Notes: generated from the sequence alone by a model not told the origin. A stretch of DNA of 64,000 bases from Actinomycetes bacterium (GCA_016861045.1 BOKP01000001.1:437529-501528), one strand, 5' to 3'; positions 55,763 to 64,000 are shown, counted from the stretch's first letter. Translations and numbers: made by a program.

Positions 55763-57661
55763 ATGTACGTCCGCTCGGCCATGGCCGCGATGCTAGCGCT
55801 CGCCCTCCTCTGGTCTCCCGCGCCCGCGGCCGCGGGAGACCAACCCCGGATCACGATCGCGATGCTGCCGCCCGGCACCGATGTCGCCCGGATCTCCGCC
55901 GCGGTGCCCACTATCGCCCCCGGAGTGATGAGCGCCGGCCTCGGCCGGGTGCCCGCCGCGCAGACCTACCTCGACATCGGCCAGGGCAACCGCCTGTTCG
56001 GATCCCTCTATCCGGAGCCGCTGCCGCCTCTGTACGTGACCGGCTCGCGCGTGCCCCCCCGGCTCTGGAGCCGGGTTCTCGAGCGGGCCGCCGACGCGCC
56101 GGCCGAGATCGAGCCGGGCCTGCTCGCCGCGACGCTCGAGGAGGCCGGGGTCGGGATCGCGGCGCGGCCGCTCGCCGGGTCGCCGGCGCTGATCGCCGCC
56201 GACCGGGGCGGACACGTCGACAGGGCCCGTTCCTGCGAGCCGGGAAGCTGCCCCGGGGTGACGGTCCTCAGCGCCGGGCCGGAGGAGCTGGGATCGCTGG
56301 CCGATCGGCTCCGGCCCGGATCCGACGACCTCCTGATCGTGGTCGAGCGCCCGCCGCCCGTCCGCGACCTGCTCGCCGTCGGGATCGCCGGAGCCGGGTT
56401 CGAAGGCGGCACCCTGACCTCCGACTCGACCCGGATGGCGGGCTACGTGGCGGCGACGGACCTGCTGCCGACGATCCTCGACCGCTACGGCATCCCGGCC
56501 CCGGACGCCGTCGACGGGCGGCCGATCACGGCCGTCGCCGACGGCGGCGCGGCGGCCGTCGCCGCCCGCGAGGAGCGGCTCGGTGAGGTCGCGGGCCGGC
56601 GCTGGGAGGTGCTGGGGGTCAACCTGATGATCTGGGTCGGCGCCGGCCTCCTGCTGGCCGCCTGGCGGCGCCGGCTCGCGGGCGGGCTTCTGGCGACCCT
56701 GGCGACGGCGATGGCGCTGGTGCCGGCGATCCTCCTCCTCGCCGCCGCGCTCGAGCCGGACGAGCTCGTCGAGCGGGTGATGGTCGGGGTCGGCGCGCCG
56801 CTTCTCGGCGCCCTGGCGGTCTTGGCGCTGCGCCCCAGGCTCGGCCGCCGTGCCCCCTACGGCGCGTTCGCCGCCGCCGCCGCGATCTCGATCGTCGCCA
56901 CGGCGATCGACGTGGTCGCCGGCTCGCCGTTCACCCCGCTCTCGCTGCTCGGCCCCAATCCCGGCCTCGGCGTCCGCTTCTTCGGCATCGGCAACGAGCT
57001 CGAGGCGGCGATCGCGGCGATGCTGCCGCTCGCCGTCGGCGCCGGGGTCACGGCCGCCCGGCCCGCCGACCCGGGACGCGCGGTCGCCGTCGCGACGGCC
57101 GTCGTGACCGTCGCGGCGGTGCTCGCGTTCGCGCCGGGCCGCTTCGGCGCCGACGTCGGCGCCGCGATCACGTTCCCGGCCGGAGCGGCGGCCGTGATCG
57201 TCGTTGCCCTCCGGCCCGCCCGTCGGCGCGCGGCGCTGGTGATCGCCGCGCCGATCCTCGCGCTCGTGGCGCTGGTGCTCTTCGACCTCGCCGTCCCCGG
57301 CGACTCGCACCTGACCCGCTCGGTGCTCTCGGCCGGCGGGCTCGACGAGCTCGGCGACGTCTTCGACCGCCGGATCACGCTCGCGGCGCGCAGCTTCCCG
57401 CGCTACATCGATTCCCCGTTCTTCATCGCCACCCTGGTCGCGATCGCGGTGGCGATCGGCTTTCGCCGCGTGATCGTCGGCTGGTTCCGGGACCGGCCGG
57501 CGGCGCTCGCCGGGACGGCCGGGGCGATCGTCGCGACCGTCGTCGGCACGCTCGCCAACGATTCGGCGGCGCTGCTGCTGATGGTCGGCACCGGCTACGT
57601 CGCGGCCTTCTGCGGGCTCGCCTGGGCGAGCCGGGCTGCCGCCTGCCGGGGCAACGGCTAA
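55763..57661 (+). CDS. Polytopic membrane protein with N-terminal exported phosphatase-like domain
   Basis: 632 residues from ATG at 55763 (gaggaagg 8-12 bases upstream; a GTG at 55754 is also in frame). A signal peptide (MYVRSAMAAMLALALLWSPAPAAAG) leads to an exported region of about 270 residues. It ends in SDSTRMAGYVAATDLLPTILDRYG, a pattern seen at the end of alkaline-phosphatase-superfamily domains. About ten membrane helices follow. No catalytic metal site is clear, so it may be a degenerate enzyme. It lies 15 bases before the glycosyltransferase-flippase fusion and is probably part of the same envelope pathway. Confidence 0.75.
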   Translation: MYVRSAMAAMLALALLWSPAPAAAGDQPRITIAMLPPGTDVARISAAVPTIAPGVMSAGLGRVPAAQTYLDIGQGNRLFGSLYPEPLPPLYVTGSRVPPRLWSRVLERAADAPAEIEPGLLAATLEEAGVGIAARPLAGSPALIAADRGGHVDRARSCEPGSCPGVTVLSAGPEELGSLADRLRPGSDDLLIVVERPPPVRDLLAVGIAGAGFEGGTLTSDSTRMAGYVAATDLLPTILDRYGIPAPDAVDGRPITAVADGGAAAVAAREERLGEVAGRRWEVLGVNLMIWVGAGLLLAAWRRRLAGGLLATLATAMALVPAILLLAAALEPDELVERVMVGVGAPLLGALAVLALRPRLGRRAPYGAFAAAAAISIVATAIDVVAGSPFTPLSLLGPNPGLGVRFFGIGNELEAAIAAMLPLAVGAGVTAARPADPGRAVAVATAVVTVAAVLAFAPGRFGADVGAAITFPAGAAAVIVVALRPARRRAALVIAAPILALVALVLFDLAVPGDSHLTRSVLSAGGLDELGDVFDRRITLAARSFPRYIDSPFFIATLVAIAVAIGFRRVIVGWFRDRPAALAGTAGAIVATVVGTLANDSAALLLMVGTGYVAAFCGLAWASRAAACRGNG

Positions 57662-57676
57662 CCTGATCCGGCAACC

Positions 57677-59995
57677 ATGCGCATCGCCCTCGTCACGCCT
57701 TACTCGTGGACGTACGAGGGGGGCGTCAACCGGCACACTCAGGCGCTCGCCGAGCACCTGATCGCCCGGGGCAACGAGGTCAGGGTGCTGGCGCCCTGGG
57801 ACCCGCCGGACCGCCTCAGCCGTACGCTCCACCGCGGCGCCGCGCCGCGGGTCCGGCCGATGCCGGATTACCTCACGCCGCTCGGCCGCACGGTCGGCTT
57901 CGGCGCCAACGGCGCGGTCTCGAACCTCTCGGTCTTCCCCGAGCCGATCGCGAGGATGCGGCGCGAGCTCCGCGGCGGCGGCTTCGACGTCGTCCACGTT
58001 CAGGAGCCGCCGGCGCCGACCCTCGGCTGGGACGCGACCGGCTTCCGCGGCGCCCCCGTCGTCGGGACCTTCCACGCCTACGCTCCCCGCCGGGCTCCGC
58101 AGCAGATCGCGATCGCGCTCGGCGCGCGGCGCAAGTTCAACCAGCTCAGCGCCCGGATCGCGGTTTCCGAGGCGGCCGAGTGGACGGGGCGGCGCTGGTA
58201 CGGCGGCAACTACGAGATCATCCCCAACGGCGTCGACGTGGGCCTCGCCTCCCAGCGGTCCGGCGCCGCCGGCGCCGCCGGCGAGCTGCGGCTCTTGTTC
58301 GTCGGTCGAGCTGAGGAGCGCAAGGGGCTGCCGGTCCTGCTGCGCGCGTTCGAGGCGCTCGTCGAGCACGTTCCCGCCCGTCTCGTCGTCGTCGGCACCG
58401 CCCGCGAGGAGATCACCCGCGCGGTCGCCGATCCGGACGCCCTCGATCACGTCGTCGCGCTCGGCGCGGTCGACCGCGACCGCCTCTGGCGGGAGCTCGC
58501 GGCCGCCGACGTCCTCTGCGCGCCGTCGCTCTCGGGCGAGAGCTTCGGCATGGTCCTGACCGAGGCGTTCGCGGCCGGCACGCCCGTGATCGCCTCCGAG
58601 ATCGCCGGCTACGCGGACGTCGTCGAGCACGGGGTCGACGGCGTCCTGATCCCGCCCGGGGACCCGCAGCGGCTCGCCGAGGAGCTTCAGCGGTTGCACG
58701 TCGAGCCGCGGCGCCGCGAGGCGATGGGGGAGGCCGCCCGCGCCAGCGCCGAGCGCTACGCGTGGCCTCGCCTCGCCTCCCGGATCGAGCAGGTCTACGA
58801 GCGGGCGATCGACATCCCCGCTCCGGCCGACAGGCTGACCCGGGCCGCCCGCCGCCACGGGTTCATCCCCGCCGACGGCCTCGCCTACGTCCCCGCCGCC
58901 CGGGTCCCCTCGCCGGAGCCCGCGCCGATCGACACGATGCCGCGCCGGCGCCGGATCGCGCGCAGGATCGGGCTCGGGGCCGGCGCGGTCGCCGGCGTTG
59001 CCCTGACGCTCCTGGCCGCGCGGCGGATCGGCTTCGACTCGGTCGTCGAGAGCGCCGTCCGCTCCGATTTCGCCTGGATCCTGGTCGCGACCGCGCTGAT
59101 GTGCCTGTCGATGTTCTTTCGCGCCGGCGCCTGGCTGCAGGCCGCCCGCTCGGCGCTGCCGGGCTCGGCCCTGCGCCGCCGCGACTTCACCTCGGCGACG
59201 ATGATCGGGGTCCTGATGTCGGCGACGCTGCCGGCCCGGCTCGGCGAGCCGGCCCGGGCGATGGTCATCGCCCGCCGGATCGGCCGCTTCCGCGAGACGT
59301 TCCCGGTCCTGCTCGGCACCCTCGTCTCGCAGACCGCGTTCAACGTGCTCGCGCTGGTCCTGCTCGGCGTCGTGATCGTCAGCTCCACCGACCTCTTCCA
59401 CAAGAGCTCCGAGCACCTCTTCCTGGTCAGCCTCGCCCCGGCGCTGCTGCTGGCCGCGGTCGTCGCCGCGCCGGCGGCCGTCCGCCGCTCCGGCAGCGGC
59501 CGCGTCGCCCGCCTCGCCCGCACGGCGCGCGACGCCCTCGTCCGGGTCCGCTCCGGCCTCGCCGTGTTCCGCGACCCGCGCCGCGGGCCGCTGGCCGGCG
59601 CAATGCAGATGCTGGCCTGGGCGATCCAGGTCGCCGCCTGCTGGGCGCTTGCCCTCGCGATGGGCCTCGACGGCGCGATGGGGATCGCCGGCGCCGCCGC
59701 GGTCCTGTTCGCGGTCAACGTCACCGCCGTCGTGCCGGCGACGCCGTCGAACATCGGTGTCTTCCAGCTCGCGGTGATCAGCGTGCTGACGACCGGCTAC
59801 GGGGTAGGCGCCGCCGACGCCCTCGCCTACGGCGTCATCCTCCAGGCGGTCGAGATCGCGACCGCTGTCGGCCTCGGAGTGCCCGCGCTGGTCCGCGAGG
59901 GCATGAGCTGGTCCGACGTCCGCCTCCGGGCGCTCTCGGCGGCACCGGTGCGGCTGCGGCCGCTGGCCCGGCCGGACGAGCGCGTAGGCGCCTGA
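57677..59995 (+). CDS. PimA-like GT4 glycosyltransferase fused to a lysyl-PG-synthase-type membrane domain
   Basis: 772 residues. Residues 1-375 are a GT-B glycosyltransferase: LVTPYSWTYEGGVNRHTQALAEHL, HVQEPPAPTLGWD, FVGRAEERKGLPVLLRAFEAL, SGESFGMVLTEAFAAGTPVIASEIAG. These resemble the phosphatidylinositol mannosyltransferase PimA. From about residue 430 a LPG_synthase_TM (UPF0104) domain of seven or eight helices follows, with TLPARLGEPARAMVIARRIG, FAVNVTAVVPATPSNIGVFQLAV and EIATAVGLGVPALVREG. Fusion suggests coupled glycolipid synthesis and membrane translocation or anchoring. A -10-like taacct lies 12 bases before the ATG. Confidence 0.88.
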   Translation: MRIALVTPYSWTYEGGVNRHTQALAEHLIARGNEVRVLAPWDPPDRLSRTLHRGAAPRVRPMPDYLTPLGRTVGFGANGAVSNLSVFPEPIARMRRELRGGGFDVVHVQEPPAPTLGWDATGFRGAPVVGTFHAYAPRRAPQQIAIALGARRKFNQLSARIAVSEAAEWTGRRWYGGNYEIIPNGVDVGLASQRSGAAGAAGELRLLFVGRAEERKGLPVLLRAFEALVEHVPARLVVVGTAREEITRAVADPDALDHVVALGAVDRDRLWRELAAADVLCAPSLSGESFGMVLTEAFAAGTPVIASEIAGYADVVEHGVDGVLIPPGDPQRLAEELQRLHVEPRRREAMGEAARASAERYAWPRLASRIEQVYERAIDIPAPADRLTRAARRHGFIPADGLAYVPAARVPSPEPAPIDTMPRRRRIARRIGLGAGAVAGVALTLLAARRIGFDSVVESAVRSDFAWILVATALMCLSMFFRAGAWLQAARSALPGSALRRRDFTSATMIGVLMSATLPARLGEPARAMVIARRIGRFRETFPVLLGTLVSQTAFNVLALVLLGVVIVSSTDLFHKSSEHLFLVSLAPALLLAAVVAAPAAVRRSGSGRVARLARTARDALVRVRSGLAVFRDPRRGPLAGAMQMLAWAIQVAACWALALAMGLDGAMGIAGAAAVLFAVNVTAVVPATPSNIGVFQLAVISVLTTGYGVGAADALAYGVILQAVEIATAVGLGVPALVREGMSWSDVRLRALSAAPVRLRPLARPDERVGA

Positions 59996-60035
59996 CCGGC
60001 CTCCCTCGTGGGTGCTTTCCGCCGCCGCTATCCTT

Positions 60036-60148
60036 GGTCATTCGCCATCAAGAGCGGCTGAGGGACCCGGACCTCGGACGCCGCCGCAACCGGCGCGCCT
60101 GACGATCGGCGGGGCACGGTGCGACAGCCGGGATCGATGGAGGTGACC
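60036..60148 (+). promoter_or_regulatory. SAM-I-type (S-box) riboswitch before metH
   Basis: The core reads catcaagagcgg then ctgagggac, with gcaacc at about 60095 and ggtgcgac near 60118. This is the order of conserved S-box elements (A-G-A-G-x-G-G, G-A-G-G-G-A-C, G-C-A-A-C-C, G-G-T-G-C). The closing stem pairs ggtca (60036-60040) and ccatc (60045-60049) with tgacc (60144-60148) and gatgg (60136-60140). The 3' strand contains the metH ribosome binding site ggagg (60139-60143), so SAM binding would hide it. A -10-like tatcct is at 60029-60034. The ggcc/ga elements differ from consensus, so a SAM-I variant or SAM-IV is possible. Confidence 0.8.
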
Positions 60149-60154
60149 TCCCGA

Positions 60155-63100
60155 GTGAGCCAACCCGAACGCGACATCCTCGCCGCCGCCCGCGAGCGGG
60201 TCATCGTCTATGACGGCGGCATGGGGGCGACGCTGGAGCGCTTCGACCTCTCGAGCGAGGACTACGGCGGGCTGCCCGGCAAATGCCACGAGGCGCTCGT
60301 GCTCCACCGTCCCGACGTGATCGCCGGCGTCCATGAGGCGATGCTGGACGCCGGGGCGGAGGTCGTCGAGACCGATTCCTTCCAGGGCTCGCGGCTGAAG
60401 CTCGACGAGTGGGGGCTCGGCGAGCGGACGGTCGAGATCAACCGGCGGGCGGCCGAGATCGCCCGCGAGGCGGCCGGGTCGGAGCGCTTCGTCGCCGGCT
60501 CGATCGGGCCGACCGGCTTTCTGCCCGCCAGCGACGATCCGGCCCTCGGCGACATCGGCTTCGCGGCGCTCGTCGAGGTCTTCGACGAGCAGGCGGGCGC
60601 GCTGGTCGAGGGCGGGGCCGACCTGCTGATCATCGAGACCGCCCAGGACATCCTCGAGGTCCGGGCGGCGATCGTCGGCGCCCGCGACGCATTCGAGCGG
60701 GTCGGCCGCGAGGTCCCGATCCAGGTCTCGGTCTCTCTGCTCCCCCAGGGCGGCAAGATGCTGCTCGGCACCGACATCGAGGCGGTCCTGGCGATCCTCG
60801 AGGGGATGAGGGTCGACATCGTCGGGCTCAACTGCTCGACCGGGCCCGAGGACATGCGTGATGCGATCCGCTACCTCGGCGAGGCGTCGCCGGTGCCCGT
60901 GCACTGCATCCCCAACGCGGGCCTGCCGTTGCAGGGCCCCGACGGCGAGACGATCTTCCCGGAGACCCCGGAGCACATCGCCGGGCTGCTCGGCGAGTTC
61001 GTCGAGCGCCACGGCGTCGGCATCGTCGGCGGCTGCTGCGGCACGACGCCGGACCACATCGCGGCGATCGCCGAGCGGGTCCGCGGGCTCGCTCCGGCGC
61101 CGCGCCCGGCGGCCGGTCCGCCGCGGCTCGCGAGCATGATGACCGCCGTCGACCTCGTCCAGGAGCCGGCGCCGACGCTGGTCGGCGAGCGGGTCAACTC
61201 GCAGGGGTCGAAGCGGGCGAAGGAGCTCCTGCTCGCCGACGACTACGACGGCCTCGTCCAGGTCGCCGAGGACCAGGTCGCCGGCGGCGCCCACCTGCTC
61301 GACGTCTGCGTCGCGCTCACCGAGCGCCAGGACGAGGACGTGCAGATGGGCGAGACCGTGAGCCGGATCTCGCTCACCCAGCCGGCGCCGATCCAGGTCG
61401 ACTCGACCGAGCCGGGCGTGATCGAGGCGGCCCTCGAGCGGATCCCGGGACGGGCGATCGTCAACTCGGTCAACCTCGAGGCCGGGCGCGCGAAGCTCGA
61501 CCGGATCGTGCCGCTGGCGATCCGCCACGGCGCGGCTCTGATCGCCCTCACGATCGACGAGGAGGGGATGGCGAAGACCGCCGAGCGCAAGCTCGACGTC
61601 GCGCGCGAGATCCACCGCCTCGCCTGCGACGAGCACGGGCTCGACCCCGAGCTCTTGATCTTCGACGCGCTCACGTTCACGCTGACCACCGGCGACGAGG
61701 AGTGGCGGCCGTCGGCGGTCGCGACGATCGAGGGCATCCGCCGGATCAAGGCCGAGCTTCCCGGCGTCAAGACCTCGCTCGGGGTCTCGAACGTCTCGTT
61801 CGGGATCTCGCCCGGCGCCCGCGCCGTGCTCAACTCGGCGTTCCTCCACCACTGCGTCGAGGCCGGGCTCGACCTCGCGATGGTCAATCCGAACCACATC
61901 ACGCCGTACGGCGAGATCCCGGCCGGTGAGCGCGAGCTCGCCGACGACCTCGTCTTCGATCGCTCGGCCGAGGCGCTCGAGCGGTTCATCGCCCATTTCG
62001 AGAGCAAGGGCGCCGAGGAGGAGGAGGCCGACGCCGGCGATCCGACCGAGGGGATGGAGCCGGAGGAGGCTCTGCACTTCCAGATCCTGCGGCGCAGGAA
62101 GGACGGCGTCGAGGAGTGGATCGACCGCGCGGTCGAGAAGATCGGGGCGGTGCCGACGCTGAACACGGTGCTGCTGCCGGCGATGAAGGAGGTCGGCGAC
62201 AAGTTCGGCGCCGGCGAGCTGATCCTGCCGTTCGTGCTCCAGTCGGCGGAGGTGATGAAGCGCGCGGTGGCGCAGCTCGAGCAGTACCTCGACCGGATCG
62301 AGGGCCACACGAAGGGCACGGTCGTGATCGCGACCGTGTTCGGCGACGTCCACGACATCGGCAAGTCGCTGGTCAACACGATCCTCACCAACAACGGCTA
62401 CACGGTGGTCGATCTCGGCAAGCAGGTCCCGATCGACCAGATCATCGATTCCGCCGTCGAGCACGACGCCGACGCGATCGGCCTCTCGGCGCTGCTCGTC
62501 TCGACCTCGAAGCAGATGCCGGCCTGCATCCAGGAGCTCCACCAGCGCGGCCTCGCCTTCCCGGTCCTGATCGGCGGCGCCGCGATCAACCGCGACTTCG
62601 GCCGTCGCGCGCTGTACCCGGACGGGCGCGAGTCCGACGACGTCTACGCGCCCGGCGTCTTCTACTGCAAGGACGCGTTCGTCGGGCTCGACACCGTCGA
62701 TGCGCTGATCGACGACGAGGCCCGCGAGGCGCTCGTCACGCGGATCCGCGAGGAGGCCCGCAGGCTCCGCGAGAAGCCGGTGGAGCCCGACGACGCCCCG
62801 CCGACGAGCGACGACTCCGTGCGCTCCGCGATCAGCACCACGACCCCCGTGCCCGATGTCGCCTACGGGGTCGAGGACGTCGACGTCGACCTCGGCGAGG
62901 TGTTCCCCTACCTCGACCGTCATGTCCTGTTCAAGCTGCATTGGGGCGGGCGCGGCAAGAAGGGCGAGGAGTGGCGGCGGATCGTCGAGGGCCACGACGG
63001 CGAGGAGGGCTTCCGGCCGCGGCTCGAGCGCATGTGGGCCGAGCAGGACTACCTCGAGCCGCGGGCGCGGATCGGCTACTTCCCGTGCAACTCCGACGGC

Positions 63101-63748
63101 AACGAGGTCGTCGTCTTCGATCCCGACGACCCCGAGCGCGAGCTCGAGCGGCTCGTCTTCCCGCGCCAGCCGCGGCACGACCGGATCTGCCTCGCCGACT
63201 ACTTCCGCCCGATCGACACCGGGGAGCGCGACGTCGTGGTCATCCAGGCGGTCACGGCTGGCTCCGAGGTGACGCGCCGGATCGAGCAGCTCGAGCGCGA
63301 CGGCGAGTTCGCCGAGCAGCTCTTCGTCCACGGCCTCGGCGTCCAGTCTGCCGAGGGGATGGCCGAGTGGCTGCACGCGCGGGCGCGGGCGACGCTCGGC
63401 ATCGACCCCTCGCAGGGTCGGCGCTACTCGTGGGGATACCCGGCCTGCCCGGAGCAGTCCGAGCACGAGAAGGTCTGGCGCCTGCTCGGGCTCGAGGAGC
63501 TCGGCATGACGCTGTCGGGGGGCTGGGCGGTCGAGCCCGAGCAGTCGACGGTGGCGATCGTCGCCCATCACCCGCAGGCGGTCTACTTCGGCATGAAGTC
63601 CGGCTTCGTGCCCGAGGAGCCGAAGCCGGACGAGCTGATCGCGGGGACCGAGCGCGGCGGGGAGCTGCCCCCCGAAGCCGACCCCGCCGGCGACGGGACC
63701 GTCGACTCCGAGGTCGCCGAGCCGGCCGCCGACCCGGCCTCGGCCTGA
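60155..63748 (+). CDS. metH: Cobalamin-dependent methionine synthase
   Basis: 1197 residues from GTG at 60155, 11 bases after ggagg. Module order: homocysteine domain (VIVYDGGMGATLERF, ETDSFQGS, GLNCSTGPEDM, VGGCCGTTPDHI with zinc cysteines); pterin domain (VGERVNSQGSKRAKELL, DVCVALTERQDEDVQM, NPNHITPYGEIPAG); cobalamin cap and B12 domain (TKGTVVIATVFGDVHDIGKSLVNTIL, with His733 as lower ligand of cobalt, and IGLSALLVSTSKQMPA); then the SAM-binding activation domain (about 930-1180: GRRYSWGYPACPEQ near the end). It methylates homocysteine from methyltetrahydrofolate. Near-complete length; the C-terminus is acidic and low-complexity. Controlled by the SAM riboswitch. Confidence 0.97.
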   Translation: MSQPERDILAAARERVIVYDGGMGATLERFDLSSEDYGGLPGKCHEALVLHRPDVIAGVHEAMLDAGAEVVETDSFQGSRLKLDEWGLGERTVEINRRAAEIAREAAGSERFVAGSIGPTGFLPASDDPALGDIGFAALVEVFDEQAGALVEGGADLLIIETAQDILEVRAAIVGARDAFERVGREVPIQVSVSLLPQGGKMLLGTDIEAVLAILEGMRVDIVGLNCSTGPEDMRDAIRYLGEASPVPVHCIPNAGLPLQGPDGETIFPETPEHIAGLLGEFVERHGVGIVGGCCGTTPDHIAAIAERVRGLAPAPRPAAGPPRLASMMTAVDLVQEPAPTLVGERVNSQGSKRAKELLLADDYDGLVQVAEDQVAGGAHLLDVCVALTERQDEDVQMGETVSRISLTQPAPIQVDSTEPGVIEAALERIPGRAIVNSVNLEAGRAKLDRIVPLAIRHGAALIALTIDEEGMAKTAERKLDVAREIHRLACDEHGLDPELLIFDALTFTLTTGDEEWRPSAVATIEGIRRIKAELPGVKTSLGVSNVSFGISPGARAVLNSAFLHHCVEAGLDLAMVNPNHITPYGEIPAGERELADDLVFDRSAEALERFIAHFESKGAEEEEADAGDPTEGMEPEEALHFQILRRRKDGVEEWIDRAVEKIGAVPTLNTVLLPAMKEVGDKFGAGELILPFVLQSAEVMKRAVAQLEQYLDRIEGHTKGTVVIATVFGDVHDIGKSLVNTILTNNGYTVVDLGKQVPIDQIIDSAVEHDADAIGLSALLVSTSKQMPACIQELHQRGLAFPVLIGGAAINRDFGRRALYPDGRESDDVYAPGVFYCKDAFVGLDTVDALIDDEAREALVTRIREEARRLREKPVEPDDAPPTSDDSVRSAISTTTPVPDVAYGVEDVDVDLGEVFPYLDRHVLFKLHWGGRGKKGEEWRRIVEGHDGEEGFRPRLERMWAEQDYLEPRARIGYFPCNSDGNEVVVFDPDDPERELERLVFPRQPRHDRICLADYFRPIDTGERDVVVIQAVTAGSEVTRRIEQLERDGEFAEQLFVHGLGVQSAEGMAEWLHARARATLGIDPSQGRRYSWGYPACPEQSEHEKVWRLLGLEELGMTLSGGWAVEPEQSTVAIVAHHPQAVYFGMKSGFVPEEPKPDELIAGTERGGELPPEADPAGDGTVDSEVAEPAADPASA

Positions 63749-63781
63749 TTGCGCCGCGTGCCCGCGGCTTCCGGCGGCGAT

Positions 63782-63880
63782 TTCGTGGCGCTCGACGGCT
63801 GCGGCGGGTCGAGATCCACAAAAGGGGCGATATCGCCCCCGTTCGTGGCACTCGCGGCGCCGGGCGGGTCGAGATCCACG
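63782..63880. repeat. 60-bp-period direct repeat with central palindrome, downstream of metH
   Basis: Two copies of a segment beginning ttcgtggc and ending ggcgggtcgagatccac start at 63782 and 63842, 60 bases apart, with moderate divergence. Between them lies a perfect 16-base palindrome, ggggcgatatcgcccc (63824-63839). It begins 33 bases after the metH stop and may terminate it. The repeat has no coding signal. Confidence 0.65.
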
Positions 63881-63893
63881 CAACCGTCGTGTC

Positions 63894-63950
63894 TGTCAAG
63901 GCCGGTCGAAAGCCGACCCCTTGGCACCGTTTGGATTCTGACCCCTTGAG
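63894..63950. mobile_element. Possible IS21-like element terminus (transposase not in window)
   Basis: tgtcaagg (63894) leads into two direct copies of gaccccttg (63915-63923 and 63940-63948, 25 bases apart), with ggattctg between. Multiple short repeats of this form mark the ends of IS21-family elements as remembered. No istA/istB is present here, so if real, the element extends right of the window or this is a solo end. Confidence 0.3.
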
Positions 63951-63959
63951 GGCTCATAG

Positions 63960-63996
63960 CCCGCTCGCGGAGCGAGCCGTAGGCGAGCGCAGCGGG
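63960..63996. repeat. GC-rich nested inverted repeat at the window edge
   Basis: cccgct (63960-63965) pairs with agcggg (63991-63996), and an inner hairpin gctcgc-gga-gcgagc spans 63963-63977. A dispersed or terminator-like repeat; no coding signal. The window ends 4 bases later. Confidence 0.55.
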
Positions 63997-64000
63997 TCGG

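Noticed and set aside
55793-59416. A 1207-codon minus-strand open frame
   Set aside because: Antisense to the membrane protein and the glycosyltransferase fusion; highly charged low-complexity translation with no domain.
60038-63883. A 1281-codon minus-strand open frame over metH
   Set aside because: It is antisense to an unmistakable MetH with all four modules. Its composition (R, D, V, L, A runs) is the complement pattern of GC-rich coding DNA.
1-64000. tRNA or rRNA genes
   Set aside because: No cloverleaf with a GTTCRANNC arm or rRNA-like conserved segment was noticed by eye; a covariance search was not possible here.

Overview
The window is very GC-rich, densely coded bacterial chromosome with frequent GTG and TTG starts. 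It looks like an actinobacterium, possibly a Thermoleophilia-type lineage. The evidence is the gene families present: DUF3618 with a phage-holin-family protein and a DUF4235-like peptide, a stand-alone 70-residue biotinyl carrier, FprA, a PimA-like glycosyltransferase, HadA/HadB-like dehydratase domains and paired NarL regulators. The lineage call is inference. No rRNA, tRNA or CRISPR array was seen, and no phage or transposase gene.

Layout. 1-5.4 kb: the start of an acetoacetyl-CoA synthetase-like gene, Mn-type superoxide dismutase, LemA with a DUF3137-like partner, a Nudix hydrolase, rubredoxin, and an ECF sigma/DUF4349 pair. 5.4-10.2 kb: biotin genes bioB-bioF-bioD-bioA on the minus strand. 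10.3-13.3 kb: three overlapping genes for exported proteins (esterase, RTX-like, Tat phosphoesterase). 13.4-17.1 kb: a methylcrotonyl-CoA-type carboxylase, both subunits. 17.2-23.6 kb: small metabolic genes (AlkA-type glycosylase, enoyl-CoA hydratase, aldehyde dehydrogenase, cupin, glyoxalase-fold, biotinyl carrier, family 2 glycosyltransferase). 23.7-27.1 kb: glpK, a fatty-acyl-reductase-like SDR and plsC. 27.1-33.5 kb: lactonase-like hydrolase, two SDRs, MFS exporter, GNAT, acyl-CoA dehydrogenase. 33.5-36.5 kb: a soluble hybrid histidine kinase and two NarL-type regulators. 36.9-45.4 kb: a second acyl-CoA dehydrogenase, P450, a GGDEF/HD-GYP protein, a fused MaoC dehydratase, enoyl-CoA hydratase, a BKACE enzyme and a MerR regulator. 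45.5-48.9 kb: nitrilase-family amidase with TetR, then a small envelope-protein operon and DegV. 49.0-55.6 kb: an epimerase and an iron-sulfur/redox group (ErpA, monothiol glutaredoxin, BolA, FprA) containing a large GGDEF-EAL protein. 55.7-60 kb: a polytopic membrane protein and a PimA-like glycosyltransferase fused to a flippase-like membrane domain. 60-63.7 kb: a SAM-riboswitch-preceded metH, followed by repeats at the edge.

How it fits together. Acyl-CoA and branched-chain catabolism dominates (two acyl-CoA dehydrogenases, two enoyl-CoA hydratases, the carboxylase, BKACE, DECR-like and FabG-like SDRs). Biotin synthesis and biotin-dependent enzymes sit in the same window. The most interesting signal is a 25-bp palindromic site, two 11-bp arms around a 3-bp centre. 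It lies at three separated catabolic promoters: before the carboxylase (13421-13445), before the acyl-CoA dehydrogenase and divergent P450 (38196-38220), and before the enoyl-CoA hydratase/BKACE/MerR cluster (42646-42670). It looks like an undescribed local regulon, and the MerR protein at 44661-45407 is a candidate regulator. A second, different palindrome sits on the amidase-TetR promoter. Nine genes carry a -10-like hexamer only 6-9 bases before the start codon, suggesting widespread leaderless transcription. Dispersed GC-rich repeats lie preferentially between convergent genes.
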